Shown: in pieces, positions 1-10,290 of the stretch
Layout of the letters: every line of letters begins with the position of its first letter
How positions within the stretch are numbered: the first letter of the stretch is position 1
Assembly (NCBI RefSeq): GCF_000143415.4
Contig: NW_003314261.1
Coordinates: 186,001 to 250,000, forward strand
Source of the DNA: Selaginella moellendorffii
Lineage: Eukaryota; Streptophyta; Lycopodiopsida; Selaginellales; Selaginellaceae
DNA: 64,000 nt
Reading direction: 5' to 3'
Made by a program: the position numbers and the translations under genes
The notes under the pieces: model-generated
What the model was told of the DNA's origin: nothing
The model's input: the letters and a program-made list of their open reading frames with translations, nothing else
Database searches by the model: none

Positions 1-2640
1 GCCCGAACACTCTAGAACACCAGAAGGTGGTGTTTGATGTCGCGAGGGCAATGGATAAAGCCCAAGGGACTAAGTCCCTAGCGAATGATGGATAGAAGGT
101 GCTATCCAAATGTCCAAGGTTGCGGAGACAGGAGAGGACTGTCTACCCGAGTTGGACAAAGCCAAAAATGGAATTTTGGCAAGGCTAGTGATGGGTATGT
201 AAAGGCCCATAAGCAACAATGTAATCCCAGTGTGTTGGATTATAAGGTGAGCATACCCAGATTGAGGAACCACTCCTTAGGCTATTGGGTAGGTTCATCC
301 CTAAGAATACTTGCTAAAGCATGATAGAAAGTGCGAAGCTATCCTCCTAGTCTGGAGGAGAATGACCAAAGGAAAGGTGTGAAGCCAAAAAGCAAGAAGT
401 AAGGGGATAGAACCGAACCATAGGAATCAAAGGGCATAACCAAGGTTGGTTATGCCAGCTGGGAGTGGAGAATCAAGAGGGTGCTCGAGGATGTTGTTGC
501 TAGCAACTGTGATGCCATAGAGAGTCTAAAACATGGAATTGTCCATGTTAGACTATATGGCAACTATAAAGCTTGCGAAAGGGGAGGCCTTAGCAAGTTG
601 AGGGACAGAGTTCCTTCAAGGTTCCCAAAGACGATTCTATGTAGCGTAGTACCTAGAAAGGCCAAGTGTAAATGGTTCATGGAACGCGCGAAATCAGAGT
701 GGCGCAGCAGAAGCGTGGTCTTGAAGCTTGCCATGAGGCAAGGTTATCAAGGTTAGGGAAGTAGTTCCCGAGTGTTCAAAGAGAGGGCTTTGAACGAAAG
801 TCGATGGTCAAGGACTTTCACGCTTATGCAGGAACCATGTTACAATGGTTGGAGAACTTGCCAAGTGAGATTGGCACGTTGGGGGAACAAAGACCCTAGT
901 TGAAGGTGATAACTTCAAAAAGGGTGGGCCATGGGGCCGAGCATGGAGGAGTCCATGCATGATCACAGACATGTCAAGTGAGAGGACTTGGCAGTGTGGA
1001 GGAACTAGGTTCCTAAGCTGTGATCTGTAGCGCGTTTTAAAAATAAGTTGGTGCACCGGCGTGGGGAGTCACGCCAGGCATCTAGTGTGATGCCGTCCGT
1101 AGATGCATATACGGAGGTTGGGTTCGAGTCCCGACCCTCTAGTGCTTGGGTTCGAGTCCCAAATCACTAGGGCGCGGTGATGGTTTGGAATATGAGGACA
1201 CTCATATTTCGGTGGTCATGGACTCTCAGTGGGGAGACTAGTTTGGGCACACCGCCAAGCGAGGGATGCCTCGGAGTCGTGATGCACGGTTAGATTGCTT
1301 AGTGTGAAAGCTCGGCATATCTAACTTGAACGCTTTGGTGCAAGTGGCACCAAGGTCGTGGTGAGTGAGATGGGGACACCTAATCTCAGTTGCTATGAAC
1401 CCTTGGCCGTAAGGGCTAGCTTGGGTGCACCGCCAAGTGTGGGGGATGCCCCCGGGGTTATAGTCAACAACTTGGAAGTCTAGAAGACCAAGTACCTCTT
1501 GGCAACTCGGTTAAGGTGCCAAGGTGAGATCACTAGGTGATCTTATGGCCAGATAAGGACAAGGTCCTTGGTTGGCTAAGGAATGAAGTTCATGGTTCAA
1601 AATGTTGAAATTGAACTGTTTAAGGTGGTGTGGCTTGGTCGTGATAACCAAGTGGGAAGAGCACCTAAGGGAAATAAACTATGTCCGTGCGATGGCATAG
1701 TGAGTCCGAGGAAAGTAGTCTCTATAAAAGACCCATGGGAGGGTCACGAAGTTGGGCCGTGGATAGAGCCCATAGCAGAAGATGCTAAAGAGACGTACTA
1801 GGGGTGACGTACTAGGGGTGACGTACTAGGGGTGAACGTCCTCCGGACTTGGCAAAGAAGAGTCTTTGCTATGGAACCGAAACAATACCTCAAGGAGGGA
1901 GGTAGAGATTCGATATTGCTTGGTGCAACAATCAACGGATAGGAGCAAAAGATGAGTGGCCAAGATAGGGCCGTGGAATCCCTTGGAAGGAATCCAAGTG
2001 ACAAAGTTAGGCGAGGAACACTAATGTGTTGGACGCTAACAAGTTGCGGGAAAGGAAGTGTGTTTCCAAGGAGGGATTCCGAAATGCTCCGGTTTGGCGA
2101 AAGTGGAAGCTCCAAGGGAGGGAGCGGTAAGGTAGCCAAATGATAGGGCCATGAACAGCCCTAGCACAAAGTATGATAACTGGAACTTTGGCACGAAATA
2201 GAAGAGAGGATGATGGTGCCCTCGAGTAGAGAACTTCCTAGGATGGGAAGTGGAGTTGCACAAAAGGTGCAAGGCAAGGTGTCGGAGACACCTAAGAAAT
2301 TGACTCCAAGAAGTCAAAATTCAAAGTTCCAAAGTGCAAAGGTTATATCGATGGAAATTGAGACTACTTGAGAAGGAGTAGTGGGATTGACTTAGAGAAG
2401 GGTCTCTAAGAGGTTTAGCGAGAACTAAACCAATAAAAGGATGAACCATTACATGTGGTCCAATCAGTCTCTAAATTGGAGAGACTACGCTCCTTAAAGG
2501 ATGGACAAGGCATGGTGAGCCTTTGATGTCAAACCATAGACAAAGATTGGCTAGGTGCCAAAGATGGAAATGGTAACACATGTGGGTGTTACTTTATGAA
2601 AGGGTTTACCGTTCGATGAGGACATCGAACTTCGTCTATG
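1..2640. repeat. Non-coding repeat, left part of a dispersed element
   Basis: No recognisable protein can be read in any frame; open frames are under 115 codons and look like chance. The block is a repeat because its middle and right parts (about 1110-2600) reappear, heavily altered by C-to-T and G-to-A changes, at about 9061-10560. It carries two tRNA B-box-like motifs near 1121 and 1148. It leads without a break into the minisatellite-bearing block. I infer a decayed, non-autonomous retroelement. The first 1.1 kb has no second copy in this window and I see nothing definite in it. Confidence 0.6.
1111..1170 (+). other. Two tRNA-like B-box motifs in tandem
   Basis: The motif GGTTCGAGTCCC occurs at 1121-1132 and, with one more G in front, at 1148-1160. 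It fits the RNA polymerase III internal B-box consensus (GGTTCGANTCC). I could not find a matching A-box or a foldable cloverleaf upstream, so this is not called a tRNA gene. It could be the relic of a tRNA-derived SINE. The decayed copy near 9090-9125 keeps the same two-motif layout. Confidence 0.4.
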
Positions 2641-3140
2641 GGTGGTGGAGTTGTGAGACACAAAATCCCTAGGCCCCAAAGTGGAGCCGGAAGGGCGCCA
2701 CATGGTAGTGGCCGAAGCGAGAGCCAAACGAGCGTAACACGTTTGGACCAAAAGCTCCGACTTGAAAAGTCAAGAGCGGGAGTGGAACTCCCAACGAAGT
2801 GCTCGAGGAACGAGCACGAAGCGAGCAAAAGGCAAGGCTCCAAAAAGGGACCCGAGATGGACCCGAGATGGAGTCCGAGATAGAGTCCGAGATGGACCCG
2901 AGATGGACCCAAGATGGAGTCCGAGATGGAGTCCGAGATGGACCCAAGATGGAGTCCGAGATGGTGTCCGAGATGGAGTCTGAGATGGACCCGAGATGGA
3001 GTCCAAGATGGAGTCCGAGATGGACCCGAGATGGACCCGAAATGGAGTCCGAGATGGAGTCCGAGATGGACCCGAAATGGAGTCCGAGATGGAGTCCGAG
3101 ATGGACCCGAGATGGAGTCCGAAGTCGAGACCGAGACTGG

Positions 3141-3172
<32 letters not shown>

Positions 3173-3565
3173 TCGGGACCGAGACCGAGACCGAGGCCGA
3201 GGCCGAGACCGAGCCCGAGCCCGAGTCCGAGTCCGAATCCGAATCCGAGTCCGAGTCCGAGTCTGAGTCCGGAGCCTGAGAGGGTGAAAGCCCAAAGCGT
3301 TCGTCTCCCAGACCCTAGGGGGTTTGGTGAGCTCCAAAAGTATAGTAGAGGGAGGACTGCAGTGGAGCCAGTTTGGCCAGGAAAGGCCAGTTTGGCCCAG
3401 GAAGGCCGGACCCAGTGTTGGGTGATGAGCTGCCCACTGGGAAGTCCAAGACTAGAGTGAACACGGACCGACAAGCGGGGTAGCTTGGTGAAGTGTTCAA
3501 GAGCCGGCTCTAGTTCCCCCGGGAGATCGATTGGCCGATGCTCCCAGTCCAAGTGTGGATGGCAC
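2640..3565 (+). repeat. Dispersed repeat carrying a GAGTCC-type minisatellite
   Basis: This block is repeated in inverse orientation at about 34670-35545, and its right half is partly repeated at about 8030-8440. It contains a minisatellite, then a core where GGTGAAAGCCCAAAGCG is followed by a CCAAAAGTATAGTAG segment, both shared with the long LTRs further right. That suggests it is itself a terminal repeat or non-autonomous retroelement. Long open frames (222 and 260 codons on the minus strand, several on the plus) come from the repeat having no stops and are not evidence of coding. Confidence 0.65.
2847..3275 (+). repeat. 12-bp to 6-bp minisatellite
   Basis: From about 2850 to 3120 the sequence is a mixed array of two 12-mers, GAGATGGAGTCC and GAGATGGACCCG. 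From about 3125 to 3275 it changes to 6-mers (GAGACC, then GAGCCC and GAGTCC types). All six frames stay open over much of it, giving low-complexity Arg-Pro, Asp-Arg or Gly-Leu strings. Related arrays with diverged units lie at about 8125-8400 and 34985-35330. Confidence 0.9.
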
Positions 3566-4262
3566 TACCTACTTGGATACCAGGCGTGGCTCAACAGAAC
3601 CTCACTCTAAGCCCATGGCTAGAGCACCTAAAGGCGAAAGGCGGGGAGAGTACCCAGGTGGCTCGCGTAAGGCCACGGTGTTCCGAGATGTTGTCCCAAA
3701 GGCCTAGACTGTGGAAAGGAAGAGGAGCAGTCCTCTGGGGTAGTGACCAAGGATACAGTCGTGTGGTGAGGAAGTCCCAAAGGACCGTGGGACTTAGTGG
3801 TCGAGCCTGTGGGCCTCGATCCAGTGGCAGTGTTGGCAAACACAGCCAGGGGCAGAAAGGGACTTGGTAGGAACTGACAAAGGGACTTTGGGGAAGGCAA
3901 TTCCCCCGGTCTGTGGGCATCCTAAGGATGCTAAGGAGTGGATCTAGGATGACCACTCGTGGACAGATGGCCCAGTCTTGGAGAGCCAAGACTGTGATGC
4001 AAGTGGTATTGGACTACCAGTGTGGCAAAGGTGATTGGGCATGGCCTTAGCGTAACGGGCTGCTATGTCGGTGGTACCTTTGAGTGTCAGTCATGGGACC
4101 GGACACGTGGAGCACTTGGACCAGGTGCAGGTGTTGAGTGGCATGGATGCCATTCTTGGGGCTAGCAAGTCCCAAGTCCTGAATTGGACTGATGGAGGTT
4201 GTGAATGAGACTCCTCCAAGTGGCCAGAGGTGTGGTTAAGTGACTAAAGTAGAATGGAAAAA
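3565..4262 (+). repeat. Dispersed repeat, inverted partner of 14995-15705
   Basis: About 690 bp here match, in reverse complement, the block at 14995-15705: for example ggtggttaagtgactaaag near 4232 and its complement near 15020, and the GGTATCCAAGTAGG end near 3570 and 15685. No protein is recognisable. The right end (TCGCTTACA when read on this strand) abuts the interior of an LTR fragment, so this piece was joined to it by insertion or rearrangement. Confidence 0.7.
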
Positions 4263-4265
4263 TTA

Positions 4266-4913
4266 GTCGCTTACACCTACCCACTATCCCTACTATACAT
4301 TTTAAGCCCCCCACAGCCCCCCCCCCCTAAGGAACCCTAAGGAACACACGCTTTGAGCTTTTACCCCAAGCCTCCCTTAGTATCAGGAGTTAGTCTTTGG
4401 GATAAGCTCAAAACTTACTAAATATGGAATAGCACTAAATTGTGAATTTAGACACGGGACGAACACTATTGTGTTCAGGCCAATCTCTACATTCCGTAGA
4501 TATGCCAAATGAGCAAATGTAGACACTTTCCATAAATAGCATTTAGGACCGAAATGAGACTAACATAAAGGGCGTGATAGTGAGGGTGTTTGGCAGACAC
4601 AGTAAGCTATCATCCAGCAATATTGAGAGACTAGTCTCAATATGCAAGAGTTCTTGTCAAGCTAGTGCAAGATAGAGCAAAAGAGAACTAACAAGCCAGG
4701 CCAAATATGCTTGGCTAAATAGACACTTAGGAATTTCTTCCTTATGCTTGTACAACTAAGTACAGATGCAAAGTTCAGTTTACTAACACTTGAACAAGAG
4801 GGACTGATAAAGGGAACCAGCAATACCAACCTCCTGCCATCGTGGCAGTAAGGAAAGAATGTCTGTAAGGACTAGCCGATATGCAACTTTCGATACCCGA
4901 AGTCACATTCACG
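4266..4913 (-). mobile_element. Truncated LTR of the long-LTR family
   Basis: It matches the part of the family LTR that starts at the conserved CCACTATCCCTACTATACAT core, passes the C-tract (about 4311-4327) and the CTTAGTATCAGGAGTTAGTC segment, and ends close to the terminal GAAGTCACATTC(G/A)CGA. The U5-side half is missing. No primer site or internal region is attached. It is a solo, truncated LTR. Confidence 0.8.
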
Positions 4914-5219
4914 ATAAGTAGTCTCCAAGGGTGAGGACATCCGGGAAAACAGTTTTACTTGGCACATCATCCAGTCTCCAGCTTCTGTGAAGCTGAGTTC
5001 CCTCTTAGGCAGGATCCATCTAATTGCCATGCCAACGGTGCGGGGGAGGACTGGCTGAAAACCGTTGCTGGCAGCCTCCATGATTAGTCCTTCAAAGAGT
5101 TCAGATTGTGTGGCCAATCCCGAGTGAGGTAGGGCCACATGAAACCTAATATGAGATGCCCGATCAAGGGGATGCTACTTCAACACCTTTTCCTGGTCCT
5201 CTGGGAGTTCAAATGGATG
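4914..5219. other. Unassigned spacer
   Basis: An open minus-strand frame (4872-5138) has no recognisable domain and overlaps the LTR fragment. I see no gene or repeat partner here. It may be the tail of the decayed retroelement that continues to the right. Confidence 0.4.
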
Positions 5220-5911
5220 CTATGTGGCCATCCTATCTCTCTTAACCACACATGCCTCCTCCCAGTGTCCTATCCTCTGGCAAAAGCTACATCTTGGTTC
5301 TGAACTCTCTATTTGGATCCTAATGTACTGTCCCAAGATTACTATTTCCATTGGTATCTCTAATGGGGCCAAGATGAACACCTTGAGGCGAATGGGGCCG
5401 AGAACACCATCTACATCCACTATCTCCAGACTAGCTGCCACTTGGCCTATGCTGCATCTTGGTTCTGAACTCTCTGTTTGGATCCTGATATACTGTCCCA
5501 GGATTGCTATTTCCATTGGGATCTCTAACAGGGCTGAGACGAACACCTTGAGGCAAATGAGGCCAAGAACACCATCTGCATGCACTATCTCTGGACCAGC
5601 CGTGACTTGGCTTATGTTGTCTTCAACCAGCTCCTTCACAACCATCTTGTCTTGCATCTCTATGAGGACATCCCACAATGTGATGGAAAAGTCCCACCTT
5701 TAAGACAAGCCTAGTCCTTTGCAGTAAACCTCGGGATCCAGGGGTGGAATGACATTGCCCAGTTCTTATCAATAAGTTCATACATGGCTTCAGCCCGGAT
5801 CCGAGCTTCTTCTATATCAAACACAATCATGTAGCATCCCTTCCCATGTGGTAGTGTGCTTTTAATGAGGATCCCCTGTCCCAATATAGCATTGGTCCAA
5901 TCATTTGCCAT
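5220..5911 (-). pseudogene. DUF4283 / zinc-knuckle retroelement ORF, broken
   Basis: Two minus-strand open segments (5911-5711 and 5678-5220) make one decayed protein. The first part reads LPHGKGCYMIVFDIEEA ... FHPWIPRF, which fits DUF4283, the RNA-binding domain common in ORF1 of plant LINE-type elements. The second ends in a CCHC knuckle, CSFCQRIGHWEEAC (C-x2-C-x4-H-x4-C). Between them a 55-residue stretch is duplicated. The two segments are separated by a stop and frame change near 5700. It follows a Gypsy-like gag on the same strand, an odd pairing. I judge it inactive. Confidence 0.65.
5290..5619. repeat. 165-bp direct duplication inside the DUF4283 ORF
   Basis: Two copies of a 165-bp unit, at 5290-5454 and 5455-5619, both start with CATCTTGGTTCTGAACTCTC. 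The period is a multiple of three (55 codons), so the reading frame is kept; the minus-strand protein repeats the LGQYIRIQ(T/I)ESSEPRCS segment. The copies differ at many positions, so the duplication is not recent. Confidence 0.9.
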
Positions 5912-6210
5912 CTGTCATGTGGGAAACCTGCTTCTTAAGATTGTGATCAAAGCCTTCCTATGGAGCTCTTCTTCTCTCTCCGCCACCACCTTTTACATCA
6001 TCACTGCCAGCTTAATTGGTTTGGCTGCTCCTTTCTTTTCTGTGTGGGCTTCTTTGCCGTCTTCAGCCACCTTCTTGATCCCCTCCATGGAATCTGGAGT
6101 CTCCACTTGGTCGGGCTCTAGGCTCTCCATGTTATTGCTATTTCCTTCAACTGGGATTTGTACCTTCTCTGCCTCCTTGATGAGACTTTGCCTAGTTGTT
6201 GACCCTGACT

Positions 6211-7237
6211 TCACTCCCCCATGGGTTTGTCTCTTTTTGCTTGACTCCCCCACATATTTGCTTGTTGGCCGCCGGATTTACCTTTCCGAAACCCCGATGA
6301 CTCATTCTTAGAGAAACTCTTCTTGAATTTCCCTCTACTATACGTTCCCCTTGGTTTGGCCCCTTTGCTAAATGTGGACCTGACCCTCATGTTCCCCTTT
6401 CGCAGGTTATCGTTGAAATGCACCTTGATGGCCACATCCAACACTTCCTTGTAGTTGGTTAGGTTCCAACGCATCACCTCACTGCGAGCCTAGGTTTGCA
6501 AACCTGATATGAAGGCATGGAACGCATCCATATCCCCCATGTCCGTGACAAGTATCCTCTTTGCTATAAACCCATTTACATACTCCTGAATGGTTCCAGT
6601 TTGCCTCAGCCTACTCAGCTTGTCTCTTAGATGCAAAGTAGCATTTAGAGGAATGTAAGTCACGCGGATCCTCGCCTTCATCATTTCCCAAGTGGCCACC
6701 GGTCCTTCGTTGGCCTCTGTCATTCTCCACCAAGACTTGGCATTATCTACCAAGTATGGTTTTGCACATGGGACCTTCTTCGAGCTTAGTAACCGCAACG
6801 CTCGGAATTAGTCCTCCATATCGTAAAACTAATCCTCCATCACCTTATAGTCATTCACTCCCTTGAAGACTGGTGGGGGCTTTGGTTTGTACTTGGGAAC
6901 TGCCTGAGGGACTGATTCCACTTGGGTCTGTTTGACCTTGTTTGGTTCTGCCTCAGTCCCTACCGAAGGGTCCGCACCCTCTGCGCTGCCAACATCTGCA
7001 GTCTTTCGCTTTTTTCTTCCTCTTCTCATCACGCTTTAACTTGCGTATGAGAGTTTCTAGCAGGGCATTTGTTTGTGCCAATTGTCTTTCTAGAACATCC
7101 AATCGAGTTTTGGACGATCGAACCTCACCACCGGACTCCTGTTTGGAAGTTTCCTCATTGAAGTCCTCCTCATGCAAGGATTCCTCATCCATAGCCTCTT
7201 GTTCGATCGGAGGCCCCAGCTCTGGAGGAGGTTCCAT
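6211..7237 (-). pseudogene. LTR-retrotransposon gag, broken
   Basis: Minus-strand segments in order: 7237-6953 (acidic N-terminus with a coiled-coil-like TRLDVLERQLAQTNALLETL), 7032-6829 (Pro/Lys-rich linker ending in VFKGVNDYKVMED), 6798-6490 (AKSWWRMTEANEGPVATWEMMKARI ..., typical of the Retrotrans_gag capsid domain, with the DKLSRLRQTGTIQEYVNGF stretch), and 6477-6211 (very basic, Lys/Gly/Ser-rich tail). Frame changes and a stop separate the pieces. The primer site lies just upstream at 7313-7325. No protease, reverse transcriptase or integrase follows, so the element is defective. Confidence 0.75.
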
Positions 7238-7312
7238 CTCTGCCTTGGTTCGTTTTCACCCTGCCTTTGCTCCCAGCAATCTGCCTTTATCCTTCGCTAG
7301 AACTGAGAAAAA

Positions 7313-7325
7313 GGCTCTGATACCA
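7313..7325 (-). other. Primer binding site, initiator tRNA-Met type
   Basis: Read on the minus strand the sequence is TGGTATCAGAGCC, the usual plant LTR-retroelement primer site complementary to the 3' end of initiator tRNA-Met. It lies 76 bp upstream of the first gag codon and next to a TG dinucleotide (7329-7330) that would mark the LTR edge. This sets the minus orientation of the gag element. Confidence 0.85.
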
Positions 7326-7328
7326 AAT

Positions 7329-8025
7329 TGTAAGCCACAAATTTTTCCTTTCCAATTTGCCAGCTTACCTCGTCTATCCGACCAACACTGTCTTGGCTTG
7401 TGCTAAGTTCCCTCGCCAAGGTTCCCACCTATTGTACCAGCTCCTACTTGGTCCTACTTGGTTTCAGCTACTCATTGCACGAGCAACGGAGCATTAGCCA
7501 TCCATCCACAGATTCCCAAATCTCTCCCAATCCCCCTCCCCGGGTTAGATTGGACTTAAGGTTCAGCTACACTCCCCGCAAGCACAAGCAGCCAAACACA
7601 CCAAGCCTCCAGGTTCCTAACACCCATTGGTACAACAAGACTTGATCATGGGACCCTCTAAATCCCAAGCCTTGGGTGCAACACTTGCTTCGGGACATCG
7701 GGGCGAAACACCGTGGCCTAATGGCCCGGTATGGGTACCTCTAGCCCCCCACTTCCATCCCGAAGGGAAGGCCCAAGCCCCTAGGAAGGGCGAGGACCAA
7801 TGAGCCACAAGGTACTCAAGTGGGGCACCACTCCACATGAGCCGGGAGCACTACAGTTGGTTTTCCTTTTGGGAATGGGAGCTGCTCTTGAGCACTTCCC
7901 TGGGTGGCCCCTCCGGCACCACCCAAGCACATGCTCACTCCCACCCAAGGCCTCTCGGCCCTAGTCTCAACCTCAAGTCAGTTTAGAAGCACCACTAGAG
8001 AGTTCCTTCAAGACTGGTTCCTGGA
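7329..8025 (-). mobile_element. Probable 5' LTR and flank of the gag element
   Basis: The sequence starting TGTAAGCCACAAATTTTTCC right next to the primer site should be the 5' LTR on the minus strand. I could not find its other end or a matching 3' LTR in the window, so the right edge given is only the point where the next recognised repeat begins. No coding sequence is visible. Confidence 0.35.
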
Positions 8026-8440
8026 CCTCACTATCCCTACTATACTTTTGGAACCCCCTACAGCCCCCCGCCCCCCGCCCCCCCTTGGGAGACACACGCT
8101 TTGGGCTTTCACTCCTTGACTCGTATTAGTATTCGGACTCAGTCTCGGACTCGATCTTGGACTTGATCTCGGACTCGACTTTGGACTCGGTCTCGGACTC
8201 AATCTCGGACTTGATCTCGGACCCGATCTCGGACTCAACTTCAGACTCGACCTTGGACTCGGTCTCGGACCCGATTTGAATCTCAGACTCTGTCTCGAAC
8301 TCGGTCTCCGATTCGGCCTCAGGCTCGATCCCAGACTCTATCTCAAACTCAGTCTCAAAGTCGGTCTTGGACTTGATCTTTGACTCGGTCCGATCCGATG
8401 AACTCTTTGTCATTTCGGTCATGCTTTCAGGGATCCTTTA
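8026..8440 (-). repeat. Partial copy of the minisatellite-bearing repeat
   Basis: It begins with the shared core CACTATCCCTACTATACTTTTGG, then a C-rich tract (about 8062-8090) and GGGCTTTCAC, followed by a 6/12-bp minisatellite of GACTCGGTCTCG type (about 8125-8400). It is in reverse orientation to the copy at 2640-3565. The units are more diverged than there. The 98-codon minus-strand frame rich in Glu, Ser and Thr is a by-product of the array. Confidence 0.7.
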
Positions 8441-9060
8441 GCCTACAACATCTTGGGAAGTCGGTTCCTTACAGGATCCTAGTCCAGCATCTCTACCTCA
8501 TCTAGTTTGGGAAGTGGTGGGGGGAGCGACAACTTTTGTTCCTCCTGAGATGCTAAAGGAGAGTCCAGGCATGGTTTCCTCAAGCTGTGCTGGTGTTCAA
8601 GGTCCTCCTAATGTGTTTCCTCTAGGGCTCCTACACGTACAGCTGAACGTGAGCTTGACATGTTCCCATTGCTTGGAAGTATGCTAATCTCCTAGTCCTT
8701 CTGTGTCTTGAGGTTCTCCATGAGAATTCCAAGAGTTGCTCGACGTGCGATATTTCCCATACTATCCCTGTCATTCAATTGGTGAGTTAGCTGTAAGACT
8801 TTCTGCTAGATTCGCTGTGTCAACTCATGACACATCTATTCTGTGAACCTCTCACTATTCCAGAATACTATACTGCCACCTGTGAGCCTCGGTGAGAGCA
8901 CATAAAGTTGATTAGTGTTGTCTTCCTCTCATCTTAAATTAGCATATAGTCTCACCTCTAGGGGCTACGAGCTGGATCTGGGCCTCACACTTGAGGAGTG
9001 AGATGGTGAGGATGGAAGGGAGGCTCTTGGTTTATTTGTGAGGTCCAATAAACATTTATG
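8441..9060. other. Unassigned repeat-like spacer
   Basis: No open frame above 60 codons, no recognisable domain, and no partner elsewhere in the window that I could see. Confidence 0.4.
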
Positions 9061-10290
9061 GGAAAACTTTAGACAAAGGTTGTGTTTGAGTCCCAACCCT
9101 CTAATACTTGGGTTCAAGTCCCAACTCACTAGAGTGTGATGATGGTTTGGAATATAAAGACACTTATTTTTTGGTGGTCATAGACTTTTAATAAGGAAGT
9201 TGGCTTGAGCACACTGCCAAGCAAGGGATGCTCAAGAGTTGTGATGCATGGTTAGATTGTTTAGTGTGAAATTTTGGCATATTTAATTTGAACACTTTAG
9301 TGCAAGTGGCACTAAGGATGTAATATAAGGACACTCAATCTAAATTGCTATAGACCCTTGGTTGGAAGGGTTAACTTAAGTGCACCACCAAGTGTGGGGG
9401 ATGCCCCCAGGGTTGTGGTTAATAACTTAAAGGTCTAATAGACTTAATGCCTATTGGTAAACTATTAAGCTATCTATATGAGATCACTAGGTCATTTTTT
9501 AGTTGATAGTCAAAGACAACTTCCTTGGTGGGTTAGGAATGGTATTCTTAGTTCAAAGTAGTGATTTGAACAAATGGTATAGTATGACTTAGTCAAAGTG
9601 ACTAAATGAGAATGACACCTAAGGGAAATGAACTATAAACTACAATGGTATTATAAGTCTAAGAAAAGTAATCTTTAAAAAAGGACTTAAAGGAGGGTCA
9701 CAAGATTGGGCTGAGGATATATCCCACAATAGAAAATGTTAAAAAGACTTACTAGGGATGAACACCCTTTAGACTTGGCAAAGTAGAGCCTTTATTAGAG
9801 GAGCAAAAGAATACCTTAAGGATGGAGGTAGTGATCTTATATTACTTAGTACAATACTCAAAAGATAGAAGCAAAAGATTAGTGGTTGAGAAGGGGCTTT
9901 AGAAATTACTGGAAGAAATCCAGATTATAAGTTAGACAAAGAACCACCATATGGTGAATTTTAACGGACTGTGGGAAAGAAAACATATTTTTAATGATGA
10001 ATTTTCCAAATGCTCCAATATGGCAAAGGTGAAAGCTCCAAAAGATGAAGTAACAAGGTAGCCAAATAATAAAGCAATGGACAGCCCTAACTTAAATTGT
10101 GAATAAATGGAATTTAGTGCCTAGGGTGGCATAGAATAAAAGAGAGGATGATAGTGCCCTCAAGTGAAGAACTTCCTAGGATGAGAAAGTGGAATTTGCA
10201 CAACATGTGCAATTTAAAGTGTCAAAAACACTAAGGAAAGTGATTTGAAAAAGTTCTAAAGTATGAGGTTATGTTACTAGAGGCTAAGAT
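9061..10290 (+). repeat. Decayed, AT-drifted copy of 1110-2400
   Basis: The order of segments follows 1110-2400 throughout: the doubled GGTTCAAGTCCCAA motif, the 'cactgccaagcaagggatgc' stretch, then 'caccaccaagtgtggggg'. Almost all differences visible by eye are C-to-T or G-to-A, many at former CpG sites (for example TTTGGTGG for TTCGGTGG, GATGCATGG for GATGCACGG). That is the pattern of long-methylated, deaminated repeat DNA. No coding potential. Confidence 0.8.

Noticed and set aside
1111-1170. tRNA gene
   Set aside because: Only B-box-like words; no A-box, acceptor stem or anticodon arm could be formed around them.
2669-3552. Minus-strand frames of 222 and 260 codons and plus-strand frames up to 155 codons
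   Set aside because: They lie across the 12/6-bp minisatellite, where all frames stay open; no domain, and the other copies of the repeat do not keep them.
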